Origin: an uncultured Oscillospiraceae bacterium
GTDB taxonomy: Bacteria > Bacillota > Clostridia > Oscillospirales > Oscillospiraceae
Direction: 5' to 3'
Length of the DNA: 58,906 nucleotides
Assembly (NCBI GenBank): GCA_910585815.1
Contig: CAJUFJ010000019.1
Location: 1 to 58,906, forward strand
Positions 24,749 through 33,093 of this stretch are shown here, one piece after another (the first letter of the stretch is position 1; every line of letters starts with the position of its first letter). Position numbers and translations under genes: made by a program. The notes under the pieces are model-generated. The model was not told the DNA's origin and made no database searches. It saw nothing but the letters and a program-made list of their open reading frames with translations.

Positions 24749-25924
24749 ATGAATGTTTTCATCAACTTCTGTCTCCGGGGCGGAGACCCCCAGGCTCCGG
24801 AGGTCCGGCAGCGGTGCGGGGTGCTGTCGGGCGGGATTGGTGTGGGCCTGAACCTGCTGCTCTTTCTGGCCAAGCTGCTGGCGGGCATTCTCACCGCCTC
24901 CATCGCCGTCACCGCCGACGCATTCAACAACCTGTCAGATGCCGCCTCCTCCATTGTAACCCTGGTGGGCTTCCGGCTGGCGGGGCGGGCGGCCGACGAG
25001 GAACACCCCTTCGGCCACGGCCGCATGGAGTATCTGGCCGGGCTGGCGGTGTCCATGCTCATCCTGCTGGTGGGGGTGGAGCTGGGCAAGTCCTCCCTGG
25101 AGAAGATCCTCCACCCGGAGCCGGTGGTCTTCTCCGCCCTGTCGGCGGGGATTCTGGCTGTCTCCGTCGGGGTGAAGCTGTGGATGTTCTTCTTCAACCG
25201 GGGGCTGTCCAAAGCCATCCAGTCCGCCGCCCTGTCCGCCACCGCCGCCGACTCCCTGTCTGACGCGGTGGCCACCACCACCCTGCTGCTGGGCCTGCTG
25301 GCCGGGCACTTCTTCCGCCTCCCCCTGGATGGCTGGCTGGGCCTGGCGGTGGCCCTGTTCATCCTGCGGGCGGGTTGGGGGGCGGCCAAGGACACCATCG
25401 ACCCCCTGCTGGGCCGGCCCATGGACCGGGCGCTGGCCGCCGACATAGACCGCATCGTGCTGGGCCACGACTACATCCTGGGTATCCACGACCTGGTCTA
25501 CCACGACTACGGCCCCGGCCGGGCCATGATGTCCCTCCACGCCGAGGTGCCCGCCGACGGCGATTTTCTGGAGATTCACGACGTCATCGACCACATCGAG
25601 CGGGAGTTGAAGGCCAGGCACCACATCGAGACCTCCATCCACATGGACCCGGTGGTGCGGGACGGGCGTACCGAGGCCCTCCGCCAGCAGGTGGCCGAGC
25701 TGGCCCGGCAGCTGGACCCGGACCTCTCCATCCACGACTTCCGCATCACCGCCGGCCCCATCCACACCAACATCCTGTTTGATGTGGTGGTGCCCTACGG
25801 CTTCCGCCTGTCCGACGGGGAGGTGCGCGGGGAGCTGTCCAGCCGGGTAAAGGAGCTGTCCGACCGGTATTTTGCGGTGATCCAGGTGGACCACTCCTAT
25901 GTGGAGAAACAAAAAATGCCGTAA
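24749..25924 (+). CDS. Cation diffusion facilitator family efflux protein
   Basis: A 391-residue membrane antiporter exporting divalent metal ions (Zn, Fe, Mn or Cd in the family) in exchange for protons. About six membrane helices lie in residues 25-215, with paired metal-site motifs TADAFNNLSDAAS in helix 2 and TAADSLSDAVAT in helix 5. A cytoplasmic ferredoxin-like domain follows (IHDLVYHDYGPGRAMMSLHAE), and a C-terminal extension appears to contain a second such domain (LSIHDFRITAGPIHTNILFD), making it longer than FieF (300). ATG 24749 has GAGGTG upstream; the earlier open frame runs into the tRNA terminator. The metal is not predictable here. Confidence 0.93.
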   Translation: MNVFINFCLRGGDPQAPEVRQRCGVLSGGIGVGLNLLLFLAKLLAGILTASIAVTADAFNNLSDAASSIVTLVGFRLAGRAADEEHPFGHGRMEYLAGLAVSMLILLVGVELGKSSLEKILHPEPVVFSALSAGILAVSVGVKLWMFFFNRGLSKAIQSAALSATAADSLSDAVATTTLLLGLLAGHFFRLPLDGWLGLAVALFILRAGWGAAKDTIDPLLGRPMDRALAADIDRIVLGHDYILGIHDLVYHDYGPGRAMMSLHAEVPADGDFLEIHDVIDHIERELKARHHIETSIHMDPVVRDGRTEALRQQVAELARQLDPDLSIHDFRITAGPIHTNILFDVVVPYGFRLSDGEVRGELSSRVKELSDRYFAVIQVDHSYVEKQKMP

Positions 25925-25996
25925 TTTACAGATTATTCACCCAAGCTTTCTTTTTTGCGCTATAATAGAGAGGATACTATATAGGGTAACGCCGTA

Positions 25997-26037
25997 CAGG
26001 GCGCGACGGACCCGGCGCGCCGAGTCGTCGCGCCCTG
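25997..26037. repeat. Palindromic repeat before the response-regulator gene
   Basis: Perfect arms CAGGGCGCGACG (25997-26008) and CGTCGCGCCCTG (26026-26037). Similar in sequence to the arms at 14195-14278. It lies in the 5' leader of the two-component operon, between a TATAAT box near 25961 and the gene, so it would be transcribed as a hairpin. Confidence 0.7.
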
Positions 26038-26073
26038 CCAATATGCGTTCACAGGAAAACGAGGTGCCGTTTT

Positions 26074-26766
26074 ATGCCAAAAAAGGTTCTGATTGTCGAG
26101 GACGACGCCAACATCGCTGAGCTGCTCCACCTCTATCTGGAGAAGGAGGGCTTCGAGACCCAGGTGGCCAAGGACGGGGGCAAGGGGGTGGAGCTGTTCC
26201 GCTCCTTCCAGCCCGACCTGGTGCTGCTGGACCTGATGCTGCCTATTATGGACGGCTGGTCGGTGCTGCGGAAGATTCGGGAGGGGGACCAGACCCCGGT
26301 TATCATGCTCACTGCCAAGGGGGAGACTGAGGACAAGGTGTCCGGACTGGAGCAGGGGGCGGATGACTACATCGTCAAGCCCTTCGAGATGAAGGAGGTG
26401 CTGGCCCGCATCCACGCCGTCCTGCGCCGCTCCGGCGTGGAGGAGGAGTCGGGGGAGAAAAAGCTGTCCTTCAACAAGCTAGTGATTAACCTGGACTCCT
26501 ACGAGCTTCTGGTGGACGGCCAGCGGGTGGACACCCCGCCCAAGGAGCTGGAGCTGCTGTTTCACCTGGCCTCCTCCCCCAACCGGGTGTTTACCCGGAA
26601 CCAGCTCCTTGACGAGGTGTGGGGCTTCGACTACTTTGGCGACAGCCGCACGGTGGACGTACACATCAAGCGCCTGCGGGAGAAGCTGGAGGGCGTCAGC
26701 GACCAGTGGCGGCTGAAAACCGTATGGGGCGTGGGCTATAAATTCGAGCTGGGAACGGCGGGGTAA
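26074..26766 (+). CDS. OmpR-family response regulator
   Basis: A 230-residue two-domain regulator. The receiver domain (residues 1-120) has the acidic pocket VEDDAN, phosphoacceptor aspartate in VLLDLMLPIMDG (about residue 53), Thr in IMLTAKGE and Lys in YIVKPFE. The C-terminal winged helix (about 130-228) shows KELELLFHLASSPNRVFTR, DEVWGFDYFGDSRTVDVHI and TVWGVGYKF. It precedes its sensor kinase by 2 bp. An HtrA-like protease gene lies downstream, which recalls CssRS-HtrA secretion-stress control; the signal is not known. Confidence 0.94.
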   Translation: MPKKVLIVEDDANIAELLHLYLEKEGFETQVAKDGGKGVELFRSFQPDLVLLDLMLPIMDGWSVLRKIREGDQTPVIMLTAKGETEDKVSGLEQGADDYIVKPFEMKEVLARIHAVLRRSGVEEESGEKKLSFNKLVINLDSYELLVDGQRVDTPPKELELLFHLASSPNRVFTRNQLLDEVWGFDYFGDSRTVDVHIKRLREKLEGVSDQWRLKTVWGVGYKFELGTAG

Positions 26767-26768
26767 CT

Positions 26769-28214
26769 ATGCGCTCTTTATATCGGCGTCAACTGACTAT
26801 GATGGTGAGCATTATGCTGCTCTCCTTCACCCTATTGGCCGGAGCCTTTATGCTGCTGTCCTACCGGTATATCATCGGGGAGACCCGGGACTCGGTGATC
26901 CGCAACGCAGGGTATATTTCCAGCTTTACCGCCACCTATTACCGGCGCTACCTCACCCTGGACGTGCAGGACGAGTTCTACAGCAGCTACATGGCCTCCA
27001 TCGCCATGATCTCCAACTCCCACATCATTGTGGCCGACAGCACGGGAAAAATCCTCTTTTCCACCGACGGCCGGCAGTTCTACGCCCAGGAGGGCCAGCT
27101 CCCCGAGGACATCGTCACCCAGGTGATGGACGAAAACGTGGGGGCCTACAACGGCATGACTAGTCTGGGAGGGCTCTACCCCGAGCGGCGGTACACCTCC
27201 GCCCTCCCCGTTACTAACCAGATCGGTCCCCTGGTGGTCACCCAGGGGATGGTGCTGGTGGCGGCCAGCGCCTCCAACCTGAACGCCATGTGGTCCTCCA
27301 CCGCCACCATCTTCTTTTTCTCCGCCGTGGTGGTGTTCCTGATTTCGGTCATCGCCAGCACCCTCACCTCCGCCTATCAGACCCGGCCCCTCAACGAGAT
27401 GGCCGAGGCGGCCCGGAAGTTCGGCCAGGGGGAGTTTGACATCCGGGTCACCGGCTATGAGGACCGGTGCGACGAGGTCAGCGACTTGGCCGAGGCCTTC
27501 AACTCCATGGCCAACTCTCTGGAGAAGGTGGAGAGCCAGCGGGCGGAGTTTATCGCCAACGTCTCCCATGAGCTGAAGACCCCCATGACCACCATCGCCG
27601 GCTTTGCCGAGGGGATCTTAGACGGCACCATCCCCCCGGAGCGGGAGCGGGAGTCGCTGGAGATCGTGGTGTCGGAGACCCGGCGGCTCAGCCGGCTGGT
27701 GCGGCGGATGCTGGACCTGAGCCGGCTCAACGCCCTGGCCGAGAGCACCGTTACCGCCCAGGAGACCTTCGACCTTACGGAGGTCATGTCCCGGGTGCTC
27801 ATCAGCCTGGAGACCAAGATCACTGACCGGCAGCTGGATGTGGACGTGCAGATGCCCGAGGACAAGCTGATGGTGTGGGGGGAGCCGGACTCCATCACCC
27901 AGGTGTGCTACAACCTGCTGGACAACGCAGCCAAATTCGCCGCCCCCGGCACCGCCATCTCGGTGCAGATTATCAAAAAAGACGGCAAGGCCCACACCAC
28001 CATCCGCAACCTGGGGGCCACCATCCCCCCGGACGAGCTGCCCCTGCTATTTGAGCGGTTCCACAAGGCGGACTACTCCCGCTCCATGGACCGGGAGGGC
28101 GTGGGGCTGGGCCTGTATATTGTAAAGACCATCCTGGGCAACCTAAAGGAGAACATCACCGTCACCAGCGAGGACGGTGTGACCCAGTTCCACTTTACCC
28201 TGACCCTGGCGTGA
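26769..28214 (+). CDS. Membrane sensor histidine kinase
   Basis: A 481-residue kinase. Membrane segments are at about residues 8-33 and 178-199 and flank an extracytoplasmic sensor of about 145 residues. A HAMP domain follows (RPLNEMAEAARKFGQGEFD), then the phosphoacceptor helix (NVSHELKTPMTTIAGFAEG) and the ATPase domain with N box YNLLDNAAKFA and G box GVGLGLYIVKTIL. No PAS domain is seen. It pairs with the response regulator just upstream. It is followed by a palindromic repeat and then the protease gene. Confidence 0.94.
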   Translation: MRSLYRRQLTMMVSIMLLSFTLLAGAFMLLSYRYIIGETRDSVIRNAGYISSFTATYYRRYLTLDVQDEFYSSYMASIAMISNSHIIVADSTGKILFSTDGRQFYAQEGQLPEDIVTQVMDENVGAYNGMTSLGGLYPERRYTSALPVTNQIGPLVVTQGMVLVAASASNLNAMWSSTATIFFFSAVVVFLISVIASTLTSAYQTRPLNEMAEAARKFGQGEFDIRVTGYEDRCDEVSDLAEAFNSMANSLEKVESQRAEFIANVSHELKTPMTTIAGFAEGILDGTIPPERERESLEIVVSETRRLSRLVRRMLDLSRLNALAESTVTAQETFDLTEVMSRVLISLETKITDRQLDVDVQMPEDKLMVWGEPDSITQVCYNLLDNAAKFAAPGTAISVQIIKKDGKAHTTIRNLGATIPPDELPLLFERFHKADYSRSMDREGVGLGLYIVKTILGNLKENITVTSEDGVTQFHFTLTLA

Positions 28215-28222
28215 GAACAAAT

Positions 28223-28333
28223 GCCTCCCTCCTTGAGGGAGGCGGCACGGCAAAGCCGTGACGGAGGGAGTACGCAAATTGGGAAACTCCCTCAGTCAGC
28301 CCTACGGCTGACAGCTCCCTCAAAGAGGGAGCC
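28223..28333. repeat. Palindromic repeat between kinase and protease genes
   Basis: About 111 bp with arms GCCTCCCTCCTTGAGGGAGG on the left and, on the opposite strand from the right, GGCTCCCTCTTTGAGGGAGC. Internal hairpins GGCACGGCAAAGCCGTGAC and GTCAGCCCTACGGCTGAC. The layout resembles the 18170-18382 element but the arms are different. Confidence 0.75.
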
Positions 28334-28355
28334 GTTTAAAATGGGAGGTGCCGCG

Positions 28356-29606
28356 ATGAACGATCATAACGACGGCCTGTGGCAGGGCGGCTCCTGGGAG
28401 CGGTCCGACTGCCCGCTGCCCGAGCTCCCCGCCGTCCACATACCGGAGGGGCCGGTCCGCCCCGCCCGGAAAAGGCCGCGCCCCCGGCGCAGGCGGTGGA
28501 AGTGGCCCTGGTTTGCGGGGCTGCTGTCCCTCATTGTGGTGCTCTGCCTGTCCGCCGCCCTGCTGGAGCGGTATTTTATGGGGCAGGCCATCCTGCGCCA
28601 CTGGGACCGGGACGGCATGCCCTCCGTCGGCGAGGAGCAGCCCCAGGATGAAAAGCTGGACGACACGCCCCCCGCCATCCCCCAGGCCGAGACCGGCACC
28701 GGGGTGACGGTGGAGCTCCAGCCCGCCCAGGGCGCGGTTCTGCCCTACACCCAGATCTACGACCGGGCCATCCTCTCCGCCGTGTCCATCCAGGCCTCCA
28801 CCGGCCGGGGGTACGGCTCCGCCGGCAGCGGCGTGGTGCTCACCGAGGACGGCTATATCATCACCAACGCCCATGTGGTGGCCGGGGCCCGGGAGGTAAA
28901 GGTCATGTTCCATGACAACCGCACCCTGCCCGCCAGCCTGGTGGGCTTCCACGCGGTGGAGGACCTGGCCGTGCTGAAGGTGGAGGCCAGCGGCCTGACC
29001 CCCGCCCAGTTCGGGGACTCCAGCGTGCTGCACATCGGTGAGCCGGTGGCCGCCCTGGGAGACTCCCTGGGCTACCGGGCCACCTTTACCGACGGCATCG
29101 TCTCCTCCCTGGACCGGGAGGTGGAGGTTGAGGGGGTCACCATGAGCCTGATTCAGACCACCGCCGCCATCAACTACGGCAACTCCGGCGGGCCCCTGCT
29201 GAACCGGTACGGCCAGGTGGTGGGCATCAACACCATTAAAATTGTCACCGAGGACGGCTCCGCCGAGGGCCTGGGCTTCGCCATCCCCTCCCGGCGGGTG
29301 AAGTATGTGGCGGACCACCTCATTGCCGGCGAGGAGATCAAAACCGGAAGATTCGGCTTCAGCGTGAACCGGATCCCCGTGGTGGGGGGCGGCCTGGAGC
29401 TGCTGATTGTGGAGGAGGACAGCGACGCCTGGGCTAAGGGCCTGCGGGCGGGGGACATCCTGCTGGAGGCCGACGGCGCGCCCATCACCGGCTTCGAGGA
29501 CCTGACCCGCCTCAAGCTGGGCCTGGGCCCCGGCGACGGGGTGACCTTCCTCTGCGAACGGGACGGGGAGCAGTTTACTGTGGAAGTGGAGCTGATTGAG
29601 GCATGA
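28356..29606 (+). CDS. HtrA/DegP-type membrane-anchored serine protease (S1C)
   Basis: A 416-residue protease. A basic N-terminal cytoplasmic tail (PARKRPRPRRRRWKW) precedes one membrane anchor (FAGLLSLIVVLCLSAALL, about residues 53-70). The trypsin-like domain carries the triad in ITNAHVVAG (His), AVEDLAVLKV (Asp) and NYGNSGGPLLN (Ser). A C-terminal PDZ domain follows (GLELLIVEEDSDAWAKGLRAGD). It degrades or chaperones misfolded exported proteins outside the membrane. ATG 28356 has GGGAGGTG 5 nt upstream; the earlier frame is palindromic repeat. The downstream Nudix gene overlaps it by 4 bp. Confidence 0.94.
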   Translation: MNDHNDGLWQGGSWERSDCPLPELPAVHIPEGPVRPARKRPRPRRRRWKWPWFAGLLSLIVVLCLSAALLERYFMGQAILRHWDRDGMPSVGEEQPQDEKLDDTPPAIPQAETGTGVTVELQPAQGAVLPYTQIYDRAILSAVSIQASTGRGYGSAGSGVVLTEDGYIITNAHVVAGAREVKVMFHDNRTLPASLVGFHAVEDLAVLKVEASGLTPAQFGDSSVLHIGEPVAALGDSLGYRATFTDGIVSSLDREVEVEGVTMSLIQTTAAINYGNSGGPLLNRYGQVVGINTIKIVTEDGSAEGLGFAIPSRRVKYVADHLIAGEEIKTGRFGFSVNRIPVVGGGLELLIVEEDSDAWAKGLRAGDILLEADGAPITGFEDLTRLKLGLGPGDGVTFLCERDGEQFTVEVELIEA

Positions 29607-30076
29607 TAAACACCACACTGTGCTACATCCGGCGGGGAGAGGAATATCTGATGCTCCACCGGGTGAAAAAGGAAAACGATTTGAACAAGGACAAGTGGAT
29701 CGGCATTGGGGGCAAGTTTCTGGACAAGGAGAGCCCCGAGGACTGCCTGCTCCGGGAGGTGGAGGAGGAGACCGGGCTGGTCCTCACCGACTACCGCTAC
29801 CGGGGGGTGGTCACCTTCATCTCCGACCGGTGGCCCACCGAGTATATGCACCTGTTCACCGCCGACGGCTTTACAGGTGAGCTGAAGGACTGCGACGAGG
29901 GGGTGCTGGAGTGGCTCCCCCGGGACCAGCTGCTGAACATCCCCCACTGGGAGGGGGACGCCATTTTCCTGGACCTGATCTGGAGGGATGCCCCCTTTTT
30001 CTCCCTGAAGGTCTGCTACCAGGGGGACCGGCTGGCGGAGGCCGTCCTCAACGGGAAGGTCCTCACCCCCACGTGA
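29603..30076 (+). CDS. Nudix hydrolase (MutT-like)
   Basis: A 157-residue hydrolase. The Nudix box is perfect: GGKF-LDKESPEDCL-LREVEEETGL, fitting G-x5-E-x7-REU-xEE-x-GU. N-terminal TTLCYIRRGEEYLMLHR and DKWIGIGGKF recall 8-oxo-dGTP diphosphatases. It removes diphosphate from oxidised or other nucleotide substrates; the exact substrate is not known. Translationally coupled to the protease gene by ATGA. Confidence 0.92.
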   Translation: MINTTLCYIRRGEEYLMLHRVKKENDLNKDKWIGIGGKFLDKESPEDCLLREVEEETGLVLTDYRYRGVVTFISDRWPTEYMHLFTADGFTGELKDCDEGVLEWLPRDQLLNIPHWEGDAIFLDLIWRDAPFFSLKVCYQGDRLAEAVLNGKVLTPT

Positions 30077-30097
30077 TACAGAAAGGAGCTTGACAAC

Positions 30098-30340
30098 ATG
30101 AGACCGGAATACGCCAACGCCTTTGGCCTGCGCAAGGTGTCGGACAAGGAGGGCCAGCTGCTGGAGGTGACCCTGGATATCTCCTACAAGTATATGGAAA
30201 ACGCTATCACGATCAACGCCCAGGGGGGCATCGAGAACGTGGCCACCCCCGCCGCCGACACGGTGGCCTCTATCGTGATGAACCGGCAGAGCGCCATCTC
30301 CCTGCGCAACCTGCTCATCCAGACCCTGGGAGCGGAATAA
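30098..30340 (+). CDS. Hypothetical 80-residue protein
   Basis: Starts MRPEYANAFGLRKVSDKEG and has a clear AAAGGAG site. No membrane segment or signal. A possible beta-rich fold (LLEVTLDISYKYMENAITI) with a C-terminal helix (AISLRNLLIQTLGAE). It is the last gene of the group that starts with the response regulator, before the terminator at 30346-30376. I do not recognise the family. Confidence 0.75.
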   Translation: MRPEYANAFGLRKVSDKEGQLLEVTLDISYKYMENAITINAQGGIENVATPAADTVASIVMNRQSAISLRNLLIQTLGAE

Positions 30341-30345
30341 GTAAA

Positions 30346-30382
30346 CACGGCCTCCGGCTGCTTGCCGGAGGCCGTGCTTCTT
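30346..30382. terminator. Intrinsic terminator between convergent genes
   Basis: A perfect 13-bp stem, CACGGCCTCCGGC (30346-30358) and GCCGGAGGCCGTG (30364-30376), followed by CTTCTT on the plus strand. It separates the convergent 80-residue gene and the LCP gene. Confidence 0.8.
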
Positions 30383-31541
30383 ATCCCTGGGTGTAGCTTG
30401 TGGCCTTGGTGAGGTTCATGTCCTTCAGGGTCAGGTCCCGGTCGTAGGGGTTAATGAGACGGTTCACCGTCTCCAGCGTCCCCTCGGGGTCCAGCTCAAA
30501 GCACCAGGTGTAGCCCCGGAACACCCCGTCCCCCCGGCCAGGGAGGGTGGCCGTCTCCACGGCGGCGGAGGGGTCCAGGTTGATGGCTTGGCTGGCGAAG
30601 TACATCATGTTGTCCAGAGTCAGGTCGGTGGATACGTTTTTGTTGAAAATTTCCACAAAGCCGTTGACCTTGGTGAGGCTGTCCCAGGACAGCACCTTTT
30701 TGGCCAGGGCGATGAGCAGCTTCTGCTGGGTCTGGGTGCGGCCCACGTCGGAGTAGCCGCTGCCGTCGTTGTTTTTCCGAAACCGGGCCACCTCCATGGC
30801 CTGCTGGCCGCTCAGCTTCCGCTGGCCCTCCTTATAGTGGATGCTCAGGTCCTGAATGGGGTCGTCGTAGTCCATGTCGCAGGGGACATAGAAGTCGATG
30901 CCCCCCAGATAGTCCACCAGGGTGATAAAGCCCTTGATGTTCACTTTGATGTAACCGTCGATGGGGATGCCCAGCATCTGAGAGATATCCTCCACCCGCT
31001 GCTCCACGCCCCCCTTGCCGTAGACCAGCTTGGGGTGGTGTCCGCTCCCCCGGTCAATGAGGGAGTCCCGGGGGATGGAGACTACCCCCACGGTCTGTTT
31101 CTCGGTGTCGTAGCACATTACCATCATGGTGTCGGTGCGGGTGCCGTCCTTGTCGGTGGCGGCCAGGAGGATGGTGTAGACATTCTTACGGCGGTTCAGC
31201 GCCATGGGGTCCTCCGGCTTTGCCGCGCCGGAACTGCCCGCGCTGGCGCCGGGAATCACGGGGGCCTGCGTCCCGCCTTGGGGCGGCTGGGGGAGCTGCT
31301 TCTGCTCCGGCGCCTTGACCATCAGGGAGAAGCCGATGTAGCCCGCCACAATGAGGGCGGAAAGGACCACCAGCCCCTTGTAAAATCCCATGGCCACCGA
31401 CGCCGCCCCGCCCCGCCTGTTGTGCTTGCGGGGGGCCGGAGCCCGTCTGGACGGAGCCTGCCTGGCGGCGGTGCGGCGGGGTGGAGGCTGGTCACGGCCA
31501 TCCCGCCGCCCCCGGTGTAGGTTCATATATCTTTCTTCCAA
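30381..31541 (-). CDS. LytR-CpsA-Psr (LCP) family wall-polymer ligase
   Basis: A 386-residue protein. A long basic, Pro/Arg-rich cytoplasmic N terminus precedes one membrane helix (LVVLSALIVAGYIGFSLM, about 57-74), then the extracellular LCP domain: LLAATDKDGTRTDTMMVMC, VSIPRDSLID, GYIKVNIKGFITLVDYLGGI and VARFRKNNDGSGYSDVGR. The conserved aspartates and arginines that bind Mg and polyprenyl phosphate are present. LCP enzymes attach teichoic acids or polysaccharides to peptidoglycan. TTG 31541 follows AGGAGGG; ATG 31526 is an alternative. The satellite element is inserted just upstream, but its promoter is intact. Confidence 0.92.
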   Translation of the reverse strand: MEERYMNLHRGRRDGRDQPPPRRTAARQAPSRRAPAPRKHNRRGGAASVAMGFYKGLVVLSALIVAGYIGFSLMVKAPEQKQLPQPPQGGTQAPVIPGASAGSSGAAKPEDPMALNRRKNVYTILLAATDKDGTRTDTMMVMCYDTEKQTVGVVSIPRDSLIDRGSGHHPKLVYGKGGVEQRVEDISQMLGIPIDGYIKVNIKGFITLVDYLGGIDFYVPCDMDYDDPIQDLSIHYKEGQRKLSGQQAMEVARFRKNNDGSGYSDVGRTQTQQKLLIALAKKVLSWDSLTKVNGFVEIFNKNVSTDLTLDNMMYFASQAINLDPSAAVETATLPGRGDGVFRGYTWCFELDPEGTLETVNRLINPYDRDLTLKDMNLTKATSYTQG

Positions 31542-31573
31542 AGGGGGTCCCTCCTGGATTGTTATCGCTTCAC

Positions 31574-31602
31574 AGTATACTCGGTTCGACCCGCTTCGGC
31601 AA
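31574..31602 (-). promoter_or_regulatory. Promoter of the LCP gene
   Basis: On the minus strand TTGCCG (31602-31597), a 17-nt spacer and TATACT (31579-31574), 33 bp before TTG 31541. It lies 21 bp outside the left att repeat, so the insertion leaves it in place. Confidence 0.75.
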
Positions 31603-31622
31603 GGGCTGGGTTTATCAATTCA

Positions 31623-31635
31623 TAAAAAATTAAGA
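31623..31635 (+). repeat. Left att core (candidate attL)
   Basis: TAAAAAATTAAGA, identical to 40809-40821 and in the same orientation. It lies 21 bp from the LCP promoter. On the minus strand it reads TCTTAATTTTTTA, the T-run of a terminator-like structure at the other end. Confidence 0.7.
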
Positions 31636-31749
31636 TTTGATTTTGGAATCCCGCCATGTCTTTTGTGGTGTTTTTATGTGCTGTACCCCAGGCTGAACAA
31701 TGGTTTTTATACTGATATCTACTGTATATCCAGCCTGTGTCATACCGAA

Positions 31750-31773
31750 TAAAGGGAAAAAATAAGGGAAAAC
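31750..31773 (+). repeat. Left arm-type tandem repeat
   Basis: TAAAGGGAAAA then TAAGGGAAAAC, spaced 12 bp. The same pair, TAAAGGGAAAA and TAAAGGGAAAAC, recurs just inside the right end (40718-40741) in the same orientation. This fits arm-type sites bound by the N-terminal domain of a tyrosine integrase. Confidence 0.6.
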
Positions 31774-31784
31774 TGTGGCAAGTT

Positions 31785-32348
31785 TCACAGGTAGGCTTTC
31801 AGCCTTCTGGAGCAATCCGGGTGCCGCAGGCGCTTCATAGCGGCATTGAGGGTCTTTTTATCGACGGTGAGATCGTGCCAGTATTTCCCCCTAACCGCCC
31901 GCTGTTGGTCCTCTGGCAGTTCGGCCAGGATTGCGGCCACCCCTATTCGGACCTCCGCCTTGCCCATCTCCGCCGCCGCTGCCGGGTCGTGGATGAAGTC
32001 GGCAAGGGTAGCGTCCTCCTCATCGGTCAGGGGAGCGTCAAGGCTGACAGCGTTCTGGAGCGGGTCAAACCGGGCCTGTTTTGTGTGCTGTCCAGTGGCA
32101 GCCGAAAATTCGGCCCGCAGACGTTGAAACAGATATGTGGAGAATTTCGCCTTTGTCGGGTCGTAGGTATCCACGGCCCGCAGCATAGCGATAAAGCCAG
32201 CCTGTTCCAGGTCCTCCATGGTCGTCCCGTTCAGCCCGACCCACCGGGCGGCCTGTTGATAGACCATGCGCCGCACCTGGGTCCACAACACCACCAGCTT
32301 GTCGCTGTCTCCGGCCTGAATCAGCGCCACCAGCTCCTCATTGCTCAC
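31785..32348 (-). CDS. Sigma-70-like factor of the satellite
   Basis: A 187-residue protein resembling phage and mobile-element sigma factors. Region 2 is visible (MEDLEQAGFIAMLRAVDTYD, then KAKFSTYLFQRLRAEFSAAT). The C-terminal part (LAELPEDQQRAVRGKYWHDL followed by TLNAAMKRLRHPDC) occupies the region-4 position, but its turn is atypical. GTG 32348 is preferred: AGGGAG lies 8 nt upstream, while the first GTG (32357) overlaps that site. It is the last gene of the left part of the island and may drive late or helper-responsive transcription; that role is inferred. Confidence 0.75.
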   Translation of the reverse strand: MSNEELVALIQAGDSDKLVVLWTQVRRMVYQQAARWVGLNGTTMEDLEQAGFIAMLRAVDTYDPTKAKFSTYLFQRLRAEFSAATGQHTKQARFDPLQNAVSLDAPLTDEEDATLADFIHDPAAAAEMGKAEVRIGVAAILAELPEDQQRAVRGKYWHDLTVDKKTLNAAMKRLRHPDCSRRLKAYL

Positions 32349-32361
32349 CCTCACCACTCCC

Positions 32362-32571
32362 TCAGAGCATCTGATTTAATAAGTCAACAAGCGGGATTTC
32401 TTTCGGGGAAACGAACCGGCGCACCTCCGCCGGGGCGTTTTTCCAAATGGAAATACAGTCCCCCAACTTCTTTAGCTCTGTGTGGCCGTCTTGATATTCG
32501 ACGGTGATGAGCCCCTTCCGGGAATCCGCTACCATCTTCTCCAGTCGTTCCACTCTGGAAGAAATTGACAT
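32362..32571 (-). CDS. Small hypothetical satellite protein (69 aa)
   Basis: Starts MSISSRVERLEKMVADSRKG with a heptad-like N-terminal helix, then a short strand-rich segment (LITVEYQDGHTELKKL) and a C terminus ending LVDLLNQML. Its N-terminal helix resembles that of the next upstream gene product (MSMSKRIESIVSELERL). No known domain. It lies 13 bp before the sigma-like gene in the minus-strand series. Confidence 0.65.
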   Translation of the reverse strand: MSISSRVERLEKMVADSRKGLITVEYQDGHTELKKLGDCISIWKNAPAEVRRFVSPKEIPLVDLLNQML

Positions 32572-32575
32572 ATGT

Positions 32576-32827
32576 TCACCCCTCTTTGTAATCTGCTATG
32601 AATTGCTCCAGGTCCTCCAAATCCAGGTTAAGACTGTCCGTCCCCTCCAGAGGGCCACCCCGGTTAAACTCAGCCAGTAGCGCCGCTTTCTCCAGTGTAT
32701 CCAAGTGTGCCAGCTTTTCCCCCAGGTTAAATAGGCTCCGGCTCAGATCGTCCACAGGGGACTCTTGCTCCAGCTTCAACCGCTCTAATTCCGAAACTAT
32801 AGATTCTATGCGTTTGCTCATACTCAT
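32576..32827 (-). CDS. Small hypothetical satellite protein (83 aa)
   Basis: An acidic, largely helical protein with a predicted coiled-coil start (SKRIESIVSELERLKLEQES) and acidic tail (DLEDLEQFIADYKEG). Its start overlaps the stop of the gene before it by 4 bp, showing translational coupling. No known domain. Confidence 0.65.
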   Translation of the reverse strand: MSMSKRIESIVSELERLKLEQESPVDDLSRSLFNLGEKLAHLDTLEKAALLAEFNRGGPLEGTDSLNLDLEDLEQFIADYKEG

Positions 32828-33039
32828 CTCCGGCTAACCTCCTTCACCATCCGCTCCAACTCGTTTAGCTGGGCTTGCTGGTCATCAACACGTATTGCCC
32901 CCAAACAGACATTGCAGCCATACAATAGAGCGTTGGCCGTCCTGGCGTCAATCTCACCGTTTAGGAGCATGTTGGTAATTCGGTTCACAGCACGTTTTAC
33001 CTCCGTAGACGATCCCATTTTTAATCGTTTTTTCGGCAT
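32824..33039 (-). CDS. Small hypothetical satellite protein (71 aa)
   Basis: Starts MPKKRLKMGSSTEVKRAVNR, a basic N terminus, followed by a helical region (ITNMLLNGEIDARTANALLY) that resembles phage small-terminase-like or DUF-type accessory proteins found next to capsid genes, though I cannot name it. ATG 33039 follows AGGTG by 5 nt; an ATG at 33066 has no site. It lies between the capsid-like gene and the coupled small genes. Confidence 0.65.
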   Translation of the reverse strand: MPKKRLKMGSSTEVKRAVNRITNMLLNGEIDARTANALLYGCNVCLGAIRVDDQQAQLNELERMVKEVSRR

Positions 33040-33093
33040 ATTGTCACCTATTGAAGCGGGGCGCATGGACTATTGCCCACACGCCCCATTGGG

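Noticed and set aside
32824..33039. Small terminase subunit in the satellite
   Set aside because: The helical pattern next to the capsid-like gene is suggestive, but the 71 residues lack a clear helix-turn-helix and there is no large terminase gene.
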